A DNA stretch of 64,000 nucleotides from Camillea tinctor (lineage: Eukaryota; Ascomycota; Sordariomycetes; Xylariales; Xylariaceae). Each line of letters starts with the position of its first letter. Position 1 is the stretch's first letter. This document shows positions 1-10,722 of this stretch, in pieces. The stretch covers positions 1 to 64,000 of the forward strand of contig MU394164.1 of assembly GCA_022578605.1 (NCBI GenBank). The letters run 5' to 3'. The translations under genes and the position numbers were made by a program. The notes below the pieces were generated by a model. That model was not told the DNA's origin. It ran no database searches and was given only the letters and a program-made list of their open reading frames with translations.

Positions 1-2650
1 AATAAGTTATTAAACTAATATAAAGTTTACCGCAACTTTAAAAAAGTAAATAAAGTTATATAGCATTAAAACGTTTAACTTTTTTTTTATTTTTACTTTT
101 AGCTTATAAATTTTTATAAATTTTAACATAATTTTATATTTATTTATACTTATTATATTTTTTTTAATATATTTTTATATATTTATAAAACCGCTTTTAT
201 TATAAAAAATGTTTTAATTATAACTTAAATTTAATATAAATATTTACTTTAACTTTATAATTAGTACTTATAGTTTATTTTTAAACATTACTATTAAGCT
301 TAGTTATAAAAAATAAGTAGCGGTTTTAAATTTTTTAAAAATATATATTAAAAAGTTAAATACTTTGCATTTTTTTAATAATTAGCTAATAAAGCTAACA
401 ATTTTAACGTTAATAATATTTATAATAAGTATGCATAAAAAAGTTTTATTATTATTAAAAAATGCTTTTAAAATAAACGTTACTTTATTATTATTAAAGC
501 TTTTAATAAAAATATTAAAAAGTACGCTAAAAGTAAAATATATATTAAAGTTGTTAATATTAAATAAGTTAAAAAAAGTAAAATTAAGTAAAAAATTGCT
601 TATATTTTCAATTAAGTTTAAGTTAATATTAATAATTATAATAAAAAATAAACTAAAAAATTTTAAGCTATTTTTAACATTATTATTTTTTTTTTTAGCC
701 TTTTATTTAACCTTTTTATTTTTTTATTTTTTATGCTTTTTTTTAATGTTTTTTAGCATTTTTTTAAAGTATTTTTTTTAGCAAAAAGCATTTTTATACT
801 TTTTACTGCAATAAGTATAATTATAACGCATAGCTAAAAAGTTAGCACTTATTTTTTTAAGCTTTTATAATTATTTTTTATATTAAACTATTAAAATAGC
901 TTTATTAAAAATTACGACTTTTATAATAATTTTTTTAACATTATTTTTAATAAAAAAAATATTATAAATAGCATAAAAAGCAATAAAAAAAGTATTATAA
1001 AATAATTTTAATAAGTTAAAAAACTTATTAATTATTATAAGTTTAATAATTTAATAAATTTTATTTAAATTGCTTAACTTACTTTTAATAGTTTTAATTT
1101 TAAATGCTAATTTTATAACTTTTTTTTTATAAGCTTTTAAAGTAAAAAACTTTTATTAATAAATAAGTTTTTAAAATATAGCGCTATTTTTAAGTTTATA
1201 AGTTTTTTTAAGTTTAGCTTATATTAATGCTATAATATTATAAAGTTTTATTGTAATAAGTATAACTATATTTTTAAAATTATTGCTTAAACAGTTACGT
1301 ATAATAATATAAGCTTTATTTTACTAGTTTTTTTAAGTATTTACTTTAATAAAAAATGCTTTTTTAAACTTTTTATTTTTTTAAGTTAGTTTTGTTGCTA
1401 TTAACTTTTTTAAAAACATTTTTTTATACTTTATTATTAGTAAGTAATTAGTTAGCTTTTAATTAAACTTAATTTATTTACTTAGTAATTTAAGTTTTTA
1501 AATTTAATTTAATTTAATGTTAATAACGATGTTTTTTTTTTTGCTTATTATTGCAAGCTTTTTGCAGTTTAATTTTAATAGTAAGTTTTAAAGCAAAATT
1601 ATTAAAATCGTTATTAATAAAAATAAAAAAGCTTTTAAGTTTTTTAATTTGTTTTTTACTTAATTTTATAGCAATTATAAAAAGCTATTTAGCAATATTT
1701 TATTAAAAAACTACGTTATTTACTATAAAATATAGCGTTTTTAATTTATAAAAGTTTTAAATAACTTTATTAAGCTATAGTGTAAAAAGCAGTAACAATA
1801 AAAAAGAAAATAATAAAAATAATAAAATAAATATAATAAAAATAACTTTAAAACTAAATATATTAAAGTTATTAAATATAAAAAGTGCAAGTAATATTTA
1901 GCTTAAATATAATAATAATAATAATAAAAAAAAAGTAAATAATAAATAAATAAAATTATTATTATTAAAGTTATTTATAAAAGCTTTTTTAACGTTAAGT
2001 TATAAAAACTTAACTATAAAATATAAAAAACGGTTTTTATTAAAAAATTTAAAAAATATAAGTTAAAAAACTAGCTTTAAATAAAAGTCGTATTTACTAA
2101 TATTTATAAATGCTATCGTTAATGTATTTTTTTTTATTTTTTATAACTTTTTTTTTTTTTAAAATAGTATATAAAGTAAAGTTAAAAAAAAAAAAAAGAA
2201 ATTAATAACTTCTTTTAACTAAGTTTTAATTATAATTAGTAGTTTTAATAATGCCGTGTACTTTATAAATTTTTAAATGTAGCTTTTATTATTGCAGCTT
2301 AGTAATTTTACTGCTTAAATCGCGTTAAATTAGCAATATACGCTTATAAACGCAAATAAAAGAAAAATAAAGCGTAAAAAAAGTAAAAAAAACAATATAA
2401 AAATGCTGCTTTAAAAAAGAGGTAAATTTCTTTTAAACTAAGCAAATTTAATTATTATATAATATTTTATTGTTATTGTTGCGCAATAAAAAATAAACTT
2501 TTGTTTATTTTATAAGTAAAAAAATTAAACTAATAAATAAGTTTTAAATAACGGCATTATAAGTTAAAATAACGATAATTAAAGCTTTTTAAGCTTATAA
2601 CTTATTAATTTTAAGTAAGTTGCTATAAAGTGTATTATTAATATAAAAAA
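1..2650. repeat. AT-rich, RIP-like degenerate repeat block
   Basis: The first 2.65 kb is overwhelmingly A and T, with G and C mostly left in small islands such as agct/aagc, and stops in all frames. The only open frame of note (431-781) encodes a Lys/Leu/Ile/Phe-only peptide, which is what random AT-rich DNA gives. Composition changes sharply near 2650. In Pezizomycotina such AT isochores usually come from repeat-induced point mutation of transposons. The last part of the block aligns to a less mutated copy at 5754-5860 with mostly C-to-T and G-to-A changes, which supports this. The element family cannot be recognised. A centromere-proximal or subtelomeric AT island is an alternative; no telomere repeat is visible. 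Confidence 0.85.
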
Positions 2651-2740
2651 AAGAAATCCCGTAGGCCTTAAAGGCCTATTAAATGTTTTATATATAGCAT
2701 AAGTGTAAAACGCACAAACCACTTATTTCAACATTAACCG
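2602..2740 (+). repeat. Mutated repeat copy at the edge of the AT block
   Basis: This stretch aligns base for base with 5754-5860 over two segments (about 2605-2656 with 5755-5806, and about 2703-2738 with 5826-5860). Most mismatches are transitions in which this copy has A or T where the other has G or C. An extra stretch of about 28 bases lies between the two matching parts here. It is read as the RIP-mutated copy of the same repeat. Confidence 0.7.
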
Positions 2741-3166
2741 TTTATGTATATCGCGCTTTTGTTCTACATACCTAAATTTCTTTTAAATACCTATATTTTC
2801 GTTTAACACGCTATTGCTACTTACTGAATTGCCTAGTGGGGGATAATGATGGTGTATTAAGGTATATGGGGGAAATGGTTATAAAGATGATGGTCCACTA
2901 GTTTACTGAAATCTCTCATTAATAAGGTCCAGCCCCACACTACCTACTAATTGTAGGATGCCATTGCGTACTATCCAGAGAGCTAATATCAAGGTTTAGG
3001 TAAATAAAAAAACCCCTTCCACTTCTATGTGCTGAACCTATTTTAAAGACTTAGTAGGGAATTTCTTCTTTCTTTTCTTCCCTTACAGAAAAGAAAAAGA
3101 AAATAAATCAACATTGTATAACTACCTTAAGTAAGACATAAAAAAGACAAAGAAAATTACTTTGAT
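2741..3166. other. Intergenic, no gene seen
   Basis: Transition zone between the AT-rich block and the tRNA pair. Composition is normal from about 2810 on. No open frame, repeat or RNA was recognised. Confidence 0.6.
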
Positions 3167-3248
3167 CTCTCGATCGGGGAATCGAACCCCGGCCACCTGC
3201 GAATTGTACTATGACAAGCAGGTATCCTGACCACTAGACCAATCGAGA
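3167..3248 (-). tRNA. tRNA-Asp (anticodon GTC) with short intron
   Basis: Read on the minus strand this is a full cloverleaf. The acceptor stem TCTCGAT pairs with ATCGAGA, the discriminator base is G, the T-arm is GGGGTTCGATTCCCC-like, and the anticodon stem CCTGC/GCAGG encloses the loop TTGTCA. Anticodon GTC reads Asp codons. About 10 bases (tagtacaatt) interrupt the loop just after position 37, the canonical site for nuclear tRNA introns removed by the tRNA splicing endonuclease. Without it the mature tRNA is 72 nt. It lies 11 bases from tRNA-Glu on the same strand. Confidence 0.95.
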
Positions 3249-3259
3249 TACAAGAGAAA

Positions 3260-3331
3260 CTCCGAGTCGGGGAATCGAACCCCGGGCTTGACGGTGAGAG
3301 CGTCAAATGTTAGCCACTACACCAACTCGGA
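3260..3331 (-). tRNA. tRNA-Glu (anticodon CTC)
   Basis: A 72-nt cloverleaf on the minus strand. The acceptor stem TCCGAGT pairs with ACTCGGA, the discriminator is G, the anticodon arm TGACG-CTCTCAC-CGTCA gives anticodon CTC (Glu), and the T-loop is GTTCGATTC. No intron. It is immediately upstream of tRNA-Asp on the same strand. Pol III box A (TGGTGTAGTGG-like) and box B (GGTTCGATTCC) are both readable. Confidence 0.95.
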
Positions 3332-4365
3332 TTGATGACGGCCAGCACAATTAGACTAATTTATATACCGCATAGCGTAAAATGAAATTACACAACTATA
3401 CATACCACTTATCCGTTAATACAGCAAACACCTAGTTGGTCAAGTTAATTTAGCGGTTGATAGTGATGGTGTATCCGATCCGTATTATCCTACTGACATG
3501 TTTTCTTCGAAGCCAGTGCCGATTATGCCATATACCTAGGAACATTAATTAAATTTAACTCAAGGAAAAACCACTTCTTGCTTGCACTACGAATATTATC
3601 TTCGTAAATTTTGAGGCTTAGCGATGCACACGCGATGGCCATTTAGAGCTCGTAGTTTCATCTATCTTACCTAGGTATACAACCAATTATAGAGAGCCAG
3701 CCTTCGTTCCCTGGAACGGTCTATCTTGAATTATGCTGGTTGAAAAAGGGATTCTGGGAACAAAACTAACAGTTCCGCGAAGTAGAAAACAAATAAATTG
3801 AAGAAAATTAAGATATTTTCTATGCTTAGTTTGGTTCAAAGAAAATACTATATAAGATGTAATAGTCGTAAACACTGTTCATACAGATACACAAAGGATT
3901 GTTCAGTTATTCCATGATAGTGTTCCTTGAAAGAAAATGTGTATGGATAATCAAAGATACAAAAGCATTGTTATCAGAGACAGACCAAAGTATAGGGAAC
4001 TCCTTTGTTGTCATAGTTTCGAAACAAACGTCTTGTTTACGAACTATACGAAACGGTATCATTGAGAACTGGGTTGATACAAAATACAGGAAACATTATA
4101 TTTGATAATATCTCGTTGTTGTGAGCAGCGTAATATTCTTGTAGGTCTGGACGTCTATAAATCATGGCAAATATCCCACACTTTGCTCCATCACCATCAT
4201 CATCTTCTTCTTCATAATCAACATCAATACAAGTTCAAAATTACTACCACATTCATACAAAACCGTGACCAAACTACTACCAAAACCGTGACTAATCTGC
4301 TACTCGAAACCGTGACCACACTATTACTATTCTTCTGGTCCGTGATTCCTCGAAGTTATTTCACC
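3332..4365. other. Intergenic; likely promoter of the first MC protein at its end
   Basis: No convincing gene. Open frames here either lack an ATG or are low quality. The final 200 bases contain CATCATCATCTTCTTCTTC-like pyrimidine/CAT-rich DNA just before the ATG at 4366, typical of fungal 5' untranslated regions. Confidence 0.5.
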
Positions 4366-4623
4366 ATGTGTCTCATCTATAGACGTGAACATAAGGGGTG
4401 CGGCAAAATCGTCGATATACTTGTTCATTCTTACTGTGCTTCTGGTAAGGGCATAGATTGCTTTCACCAGGAGCATACCGCAGTCGTATCGACAAGTGAT
4501 CCTTGCTCTTCTTGCCGAGGACTTGAACGGCAGTGTGAGCGCCTTTTCGGCCCAAATATGAGAGATAAGGTAAGTGACGAAGACATAATGGCAGAAAATC
4601 TCAAACAAACGACCAAGCACTAA
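4366..4623 (+). CDS. Small cysteine-rich Met-Cys protein A (hypothetical)
   Basis: An 85-residue frame starting at an ATG in good context (tttcaccATG). It begins MCLIYRREHKGCG and carries eight cysteines, including a Cys-x2-Cys pair (PCSSC) in the second half. There is no signal peptide, so an intracellular, possibly metal-binding, protein is likely. Residues 1-63 have the same layout as the frames at 6476 and 7402: Met-Cys start, a Cys or Cys-x2-Cys 10-13 residues in, then spaced Cys. A strong donor (gtaagt) sits at 4570 after the Asp-Lys codons, so the real protein may splice there and end differently. Function is not known. The open frame also extends upstream without an ATG; this start was chosen for context and family resemblance. 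Confidence 0.5.
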   Translation: MCLIYRREHKGCGKIVDILVHSYCASGKGIDCFHQEHTAVVSTSDPCSSCRGLERQCERLFGPNMRDKVSDEDIMAENLKQTTKH

Positions 4624-6475
4624 TTGACTACCCAAGTACAACTCGGAATATCCTTGATTACGTCATTTAAGAAATCCATTCGAGGACTTTCAAGTCTTAA
4701 GTGTTTACTATTCACCTGGTGTTCCTTAAAATGTCACAATTATATTAGGCAATCAACCGAGGCAAGTACACCAAAGCTTCACGCAATGAACACTCTGTCG
4801 TGATTGTTATAGCCTAATTCTGTCTTATGTATGTTACCCCGCTGGCCGGGACGTAACGGGAGTATTCAAGAAAACGATAGACAGACTCCGACTTTAATAG
4901 AATAATAATAATTCACACTATGAAATTGAATTCCTATCTGGTAAGTGCCCCTTACATTTGCTGATTAGAGCATTGCTTAGTTCGGTGTCAAATAATAATT
5001 GTTCACTAACAGGCTATTATGTAAATGTACTGATAACCATCACTTGTAGGAAACCGTATCGCTGAATGATCTGCATGTTAACATACCATATTAGTAATAC
5101 ATGATCTAAAATAAACATAAGACAACTTCTATTTATATGTTTTAATTGTTAACGGTAGATAGTTTAAATGCCATCATAGTCCTATTAGAGCTTGTGAGTT
5201 AACTAAAGGATTGTTATCTATAAAGGTTACCAGGTTAATATATGAATCTTAGGGATATGGCTCGTGCAGTGTTTAGGGGTTGGTATGCTCCTTTCCAAGG
5301 GATATAATACGATCATAACAACCTAGTCGTGTTATTGATATACTCATTTGTTGCCACGATTAGCCAAGCATGACAGCTCGCTAATTACCACGTCGGCGTC
5401 TGAGAAAGTAGAACTAGGTACAATTACCTGTGATACTGTTACTTATAGACCAGAACAGACTCTTTATTCTGTAACGATTACGTGCTGTCGTGTGCGTAAT
5501 TATCTATCATTGTCTAGAATCATGTCAAGATAACAGTCACCTCCGGATACTCATTATTACGGATTAGTGTTTTGTATGGGTTAAATGACCGATCATTTCT
5601 GAAAACAAAGACTTTTGCATTGTTACTTAAACAATCTATATTGAGGCAACAGATTTTAGCTAGCGACTATAGTAGCCTCTAGAAATCGGAAAGGATGCTG
5701 TGTTAACCTAGTGTGAGAGAAATATCGTTATAAATTCATCTAATCCATCCCATACTGTTGATTTTGAGTAGGTTGCCATAAAATGTATTAGTTGTAGAGG
5801 GGAAGAGAGCAGTAACGCCTTATTTGTGCGTGGTGCACAGACCACTCACTTCAGCACCTATCATCAAGAAAAGGGCAACCACTTTCACAGAATTATAATG
5901 AGATTCGCCGCTTTTAAAGATAAGTGTAACTTATGGTCTATTTTCGTTTCTATCTCGGTAGTAACAATATATATCGAAGACCTTTAAATTATGGGAGGTT
6001 ATTAGGTATATTGCTACGCGGGGGGTGAGATCGACGAGACATTCAATACCTCTCCTTATACATAGACACATACACATTTTCCTTAACAGATAGTTGTTGG
6101 GTTGTGTTTGGATACGAACTTCGTTCTTTCTATTATGGTAGCAGGTAGTGAATCGTTACTATATCAGGCGGCGGTTAACACCAACAATAGTTTATATACA
6201 GTGGCTAAGTTCAGGGACAAGCCCTAACTAGACAGTTGAAGTAAAAGTAAACAACACATATAATTTCGATCAATGCGGTAGTTTAAACTGATGACAGGGA
6301 ATATAAATATCCGAAGTGCTTCTCTTCCCCTGATCCCATCATCCTTCTATCAACCAAACTACTTCTATTAATTAATAATCGTCTTGTGTTTTCGTTGCAT
6401 TTCTATTCATAACAACATAATTACCAGGTTACTTCAGACTGTCAATCCCCGGCTATCACCGAATTACCTAACATC
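4624..6475. other. Intergenic, contains a repeat remnant
   Basis: About 1.85 kb without a supported gene. The 61-codon frame at 5348-5533 has no family features. The only structure recognised is the repeat copy at 5754-5860. Confidence 0.5.
5754..5860 (+). repeat. Less mutated copy of the repeat at 2602-2740
   Basis: This copy keeps G and C at positions where the copy at the edge of the AT block has A and T, for example gtgcgtggtgcacagaccac here against gtgtaaaacgcacaaaccac there. It is therefore close to the unmutated form of the element end. No open frame or terminal repeat is visible, so the element type is unknown. Confidence 0.65.
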
Positions 6476-6763
6476 ATGTGTACGGAACACTATCACGAGC
6501 TGTACTGTCCGCTATGCCTTCGTACCGTGGGCACAGCATTTACAGGTAAATGGACCCCATGTGCCTCGTTTGTCGAGAATGCCTTCTGTCCTAACGAGAT
6601 CGTGGAAATATGTACAGATGTCCGGACTCAGCATCCAGATTCAGACCCTCACGGATGCGCTCAAGATCCCAAAACTAAGCCTGAGAAGCCGCTAAAATGG
6701 GTTTTGCGTGATAAAATGAACATAATTTGCCGCAGAGTCGGGGTCGAGCGATGCCAGCTATAA
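6476..6763 (+). CDS. Small cysteine-rich Met-Cys protein B (hypothetical)
   Basis: A 95-residue frame beginning MCTEHYHELYCPLC, with nine cysteines, a Cys-x2-Cys near the N-terminus and a Pro/Lys-rich second half (KTKPEKPLK). There is no signal peptide or membrane segment. It resembles the frames at 4366 and 7402 in its Met-Cys start, Cys spacing and size. An overlapping frame (6384-6695) starts upstream but has poor composition and no Cys pattern, so it is treated as a shadow. Function is unknown; a small zinc-binding protein is a possibility, not a finding. Confidence 0.5.
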   Translation: MCTEHYHELYCPLCLRTVGTAFTGKWTPCASFVENAFCPNEIVEICTDVRTQHPDSDPHGCAQDPKTKPEKPLKWVLRDKMNIICRRVGVERCQL

Positions 6764-7401
6764 TGTGTAACCGTTTCCGAGGTGCTGGTCACCTTGTAAG
6801 CGATATATGCATTTTCATCTTAACGTTGGAATATAATAATGGGGGTTAAAGATATCAAGACATAGGACAGAGCAAAGTAGCTTCTACGTAAATGAATGAG
6901 ATAATTAATATTCAACTTGAGTTAAAGACCAACTGAATGTGAACAAATGTGAATGTATGCTGTCGGTTCCCAATCTTCTTATGTGTCGGATGATGTATTA
7001 TATGTTGCGTAGAACAAAAAGAGTGTTTTTATTGGTATTCTATCGGTATTATGCGAAGTTGCTGTTCTAATTCCTCACATAACATCAACAATGTGATTAC
7101 CTAAGTTCTTTCTAGATCTCTCGTGGCATTAGGTACCAAACAGACATAAAGTGCTACAGAAACAGTTCAAGAACAGGAAAGTTGTTCGTAAACACAGCTG
7201 GAATTAAATATTTCTTGCGTCATTGAAGTTGTTTAAAGCAGGTTGGTATATATCAACCATAACTTCCCCTCGGGCCGGATCCCTTTGTGGTCCTCATCAC
7301 TCGAGATATTGAATCCCGAGAGAGAGGTCATTGTTATCGCAATATTTCCATACTAATAAATAGAGGAGGATATTTTTAGAGCCCTTTATGTCCATTTCAA
7401 G
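6764..7401. other. Intergenic, no gene seen
   Basis: Separates Met-Cys proteins B and C. Normal composition and no feature recognised. Confidence 0.5.
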
Positions 7402-7704
7402 ATGTGTGTCTACTCGCTCGAGGTAGAAGTGTGCCCGCGTTGCAACCAATGGCTGCGACGGAAGCGTTGGCCTTGCCCTATTATGCCGTGCGCGCGAGAC
7501 AATAACAAATGTAAAGGGGTTTGGGAGAAGACTGAAAAGACGCGGTCCCCCAAACAATGCCCGGATTGTGAGGCTCTCGGCCTGAAGAGGGGCACCTTTG
7601 TGCCGAAGAAGGCAGACCTTCAACCCCGACGAGCGCTTGTCTGGATCCCGCCCCCGCCTCCGAAGAAGGAATTTTGGTGGTGGCGCCTTAGAATTCGATT
7701 TTAA
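7402..7704 (+). CDS. Small cysteine-rich Met-Cys protein C (hypothetical)
   Basis: A 100-residue frame beginning MCVYSLEVEVCPRC, with nine cysteines in Cys-x2-Cys (CPRC, CPDC) and single positions, rich in Arg and Lys, and without a signal peptide. The pattern matches the frames at 4366 and 6476. GC content is clearly higher than in the surrounding intergenic DNA, as expected for coding sequence. The last 25 residues (poly-Pro then Trp-rich) look unlike protein and may be read-through into non-coding DNA, so the true 3' end is uncertain. Function unknown. Confidence 0.5.
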   Translation: MCVYSLEVEVCPRCNQWLRRKRWPCPIMPCARDNNKCKGVWEKTEKTRSPKQCPDCEALGLKRGTFVPKKADLQPRRALVWIPPPPPKKEFWWWRLRIRF

Positions 7705-8298
7705 AGTATTAAAGAGAATGTTTTGGGAGCTCTTAGTGTACTTTCCTTTAGTAAGGTTACGCGTAGATTGCTTAAACAGAAATCTCCTAATAAAATCTGG
7801 TTAAATATATGTGATAAAAAGGGGATTTATAGCATTTGTTTAAATATCTTCTATCCACCGAAAGCTATATTACCACGATATATCAGTCACTCGTAACCCT
7901 AAGCGATATATCATGTCGAATATATAATATGTTTAATATGATCCATGAACCATGAAATTTAACTTCAGACTAGTTTTCAGTGGATGGTGAGATATAAAGT
8001 ATCAGAGTCTATAAATAAAAATATCGATAGCTCAAAATCTTCCCTATATGGATAGAGGGAGATAACGAGAAGAAGTACCATCGTCGATCGCTTAGCACCC
8101 TATCGCATCCCGGCTATGTACTACCTGCAGGAGGATGCGGATATTCTAAATTACTCCGCGAGTACGAAGCGAACTTCAACTTGGAGCAAATACCACCTAT
8201 GCTGATGGAGGGTTGAGTATCTCTGTCCTTAAAAGTTATTTTATCAGACCGATAATGCCATCCCTAGCCTACAATTTAAGCACAGAATTCATTCAACC
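7705..8298. other. Intergenic, upstream of the repeat-protein gene
   Basis: No gene recognised. The ATG at 8299 follows in the context attcaaccATG. Confidence 0.5.
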
Positions 8299-10722
8299 AT
8301 GTATTCTCTCATATACAAAATATTCACTGCCGCCTGTCTCATATCGCCAGGAAAGTCAGTTAATGATAACACAGTTCATGTGAAGCAAAGACTATCCAGC
8401 ATTGGATGGGAGAAATCAAACAATACCGTGATTCGGGATGATAATAATTTTGCTGAAAACCCAAGCCCTTGTTCAGACCTCAGCTTCAAGCAGCCAGATT
8501 ACCAAATCAATGATTTTCAATTTAATAGAACAACTACTGAGCGCGGAGAGAGAGGACTAGTTCATTTTGACCTCGAAGATGTAGCGAACAACTACTCGCT
8601 GACATGCACGACCCCTTACTTGCAAGATCCGAACAACTTCATGTGGAATGATTGTGAGCCTGCGGAGAACTCAACTTATCCAAAGACGATCTTCCAGTAT
8701 ATAGTTGACCAGAATCGAATTGCGATAAGTCAGACTTGGGTATGTGAATTAGAGAACCGGACTTTCCCGTGAGTATACCAATTGAAGGTAGAAAAGGTGT
8801 TGGCGGGAATAACTAATATATACGGGTCTCAGCCATCCTTACATGTCAACTGCAGAAGTCGACTTGCCGTCTCTTGAGTGTGCAAATGCAACTGCCATAG
8901 AATGCATATTACGAGATAATGGAATGCCAACTTTTGGAGGAAAATATACTATGCCCGTATGGAGTTCAAATGAAGGAGAACGGATCCAGCCATCTCCTAA
9001 CCCCCCTAACGCAACGGCAAATGCTCCATGGAATGAAACACCCTGCGTCGGGCTCTCCTTCAGTTACCCGAACTGGGATGTAGAGAACTTCACTTCTAGC
9101 AGTACTGATGGTGACGTTTCCGTCCGCTTTCACCTAAGAAATCATGCGAACAATCAGACTACAACATGCGACTATCAGGGCAGCGGGTGGCACCAGTGTG
9201 ATAACACAACTGAAGTGAAATTTGATGGAGTCACATTCAAGCTCTCGATTAATCAGACATGGACTTGCAACGCGACAGACAAGTGGTCCTACTACCCTGA
9301 TCTGTAAGTGCGATAGTTATGAACCTAGAAATTGCTTAACTAACGTATAGTTCAGCATCAACTTTCGCGCCGTAGCAAGTTCAGGGCTCAGTCTAGAATG
9401 CGAGGAAAGCAACTGCTACGCGCCTAACTCAGTCGCGAAGGGCTCTTTAATCGAACCTATTGAGCTGACCCCTAATGTTGCTCCTGATGGAGTTGACGTG
9501 CCTGGGTGCCTTGAAAATTCAGTTTCGCCTTCCTGGGAGGTGACTAGCTTCATATGGAACGAGATATATCGCAGCTCAAGAAAGGTAGGAAACGTTACAG
9601 TAGTCATGCGAAATTTGGCGAACGATTTCAATTTGACCTGCGAGGCACAAGGAGAGGAACTCAATGCTGAAGGGAGTGAGGATCATGAACGCTGGTGGGG
9701 TTGCGCATCGGCAAACAACCCGTTCGATGACTTTCGCGTTACGACGTTGATCCAGCTGAACCCGGTAACTCAGGAATTTGCGACAAAACAGACGTGGTAT
9801 TGCAACGGCAATGACCTTGAGCCTCCGTATGTACCCCTATTCCTATTAAAATCTGGGACACCCCTTTTTCTGCCAAGAAACAAGACCGCTGATGGAAAAT
9901 GATAGAGCCAAGATTATAGGCAACGGAACTCTTGATACGGCACTAGATTGCTCATGGAAGAACAGCACGTACGAAAATGTGCGGGTGTGCCAGGCAACTG
10001 GGCCCCAGATACTGAACGGCACCCAGGAGTCGCGAACCGATCTCCCGCGAGATGCCTTCGTTGAGGTGCCGCCTAAGGGTTACAGCTGCACGATCTCCTC
10101 TGTGACCGCGCCGAAATGGCGCGTCACGCTCCAGACTGACACTCTGTACACGGACCCGTTGACATCTACGAACGACTTCTCCACGCGCTTGTACGATCCT
10201 ATCACGGCGACGCCATTTTCCGGGTACCAGATGGTAGACTACGAGGGGCCGTCGCTGACCCCGTTCCTAAACGTAAGCGAGCCAGGGCGATGGTATGAGT
10301 GCAAGAACTACGGCAGAACCGAGAATGACGGGTCTTCGAGCGAGTGGGCGCGGAATACACTTGATTGCAGATGGCAGCTTGATCTCGCGACGGGGTATTT
10401 TGCGCTTAATCATACATGGTTTTGCGATGATAAAGATCCAGAACATCCGTAAGCGGGACCCCCCTTTCCCCCTAGGTTAAGTTATTCCTGATCAATATGA
10501 TTCTAATTCTACGATTTATCTACCAGTATTGTGTTCAGCGCTACAGCCAGCACGTATTTTGGTTATATATGTTACTTACATCGGGAGGCCAAGTCCATTG
10601 CCTGCAATTCGGACAGTGTGACGATGTTACCATCGACCTTTTCGTGGTACACATCTCCTAATTCTTCATATAGGACTCGGGAATGGAGAGCAGATTTTCA
10701 ACAGCTTGAGGAATTATCCTAG
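8299..10722 (+). CDS. Secreted exon-modular repeat protein (five exons, novel)
   Basis: Exons 8299-8768, 8833-9303, 9356-9826, 9906-10448 and 10527-10722 join into a 716-residue protein. All four introns (64, 52, 79 and 78 nt) have GT..AG ends and are phase 2. The N-terminus (LIYKIFTAACLI) could be a signal peptide. Exons 1-4 each carry one module with the same layout: a Cys followed by LSF/SVS-x-P-x-W-type strands, a V-x-F-x-L-x-N-x-A-N-N-like segment ending in Cys, a Trp-x2-Cys, and a closing Gln-Thr-Trp-x-Cys motif (cysteines near 149, 302, 463 and 644). Each of exons 2-5 opens with a similar strand ending Leu-x-Cys. Many N-x-T/S sequons suggest heavy N-glycosylation. Exons 1-3 are 470, 471 and 471 nt. 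Exon 5 holds only the start of a fifth module, so the C-terminus may be truncated or further exons missed. The fold resembles fungal extracellular beta-sandwich proteins; no function can be assigned. Confidence 0.75.

Noticed and set aside
431..781. 116-codon open frame in the AT-rich block
   Set aside because: Encodes almost only Lys, Leu, Ile and Phe, as random AT-rich DNA does.
1..2650. Telomere or mitochondrial insertion as an explanation for the AT-rich block
   Set aside because: No TTAGGG-type repeats and no mitochondrial gene or tRNA could be recognised; RIP explains it better.
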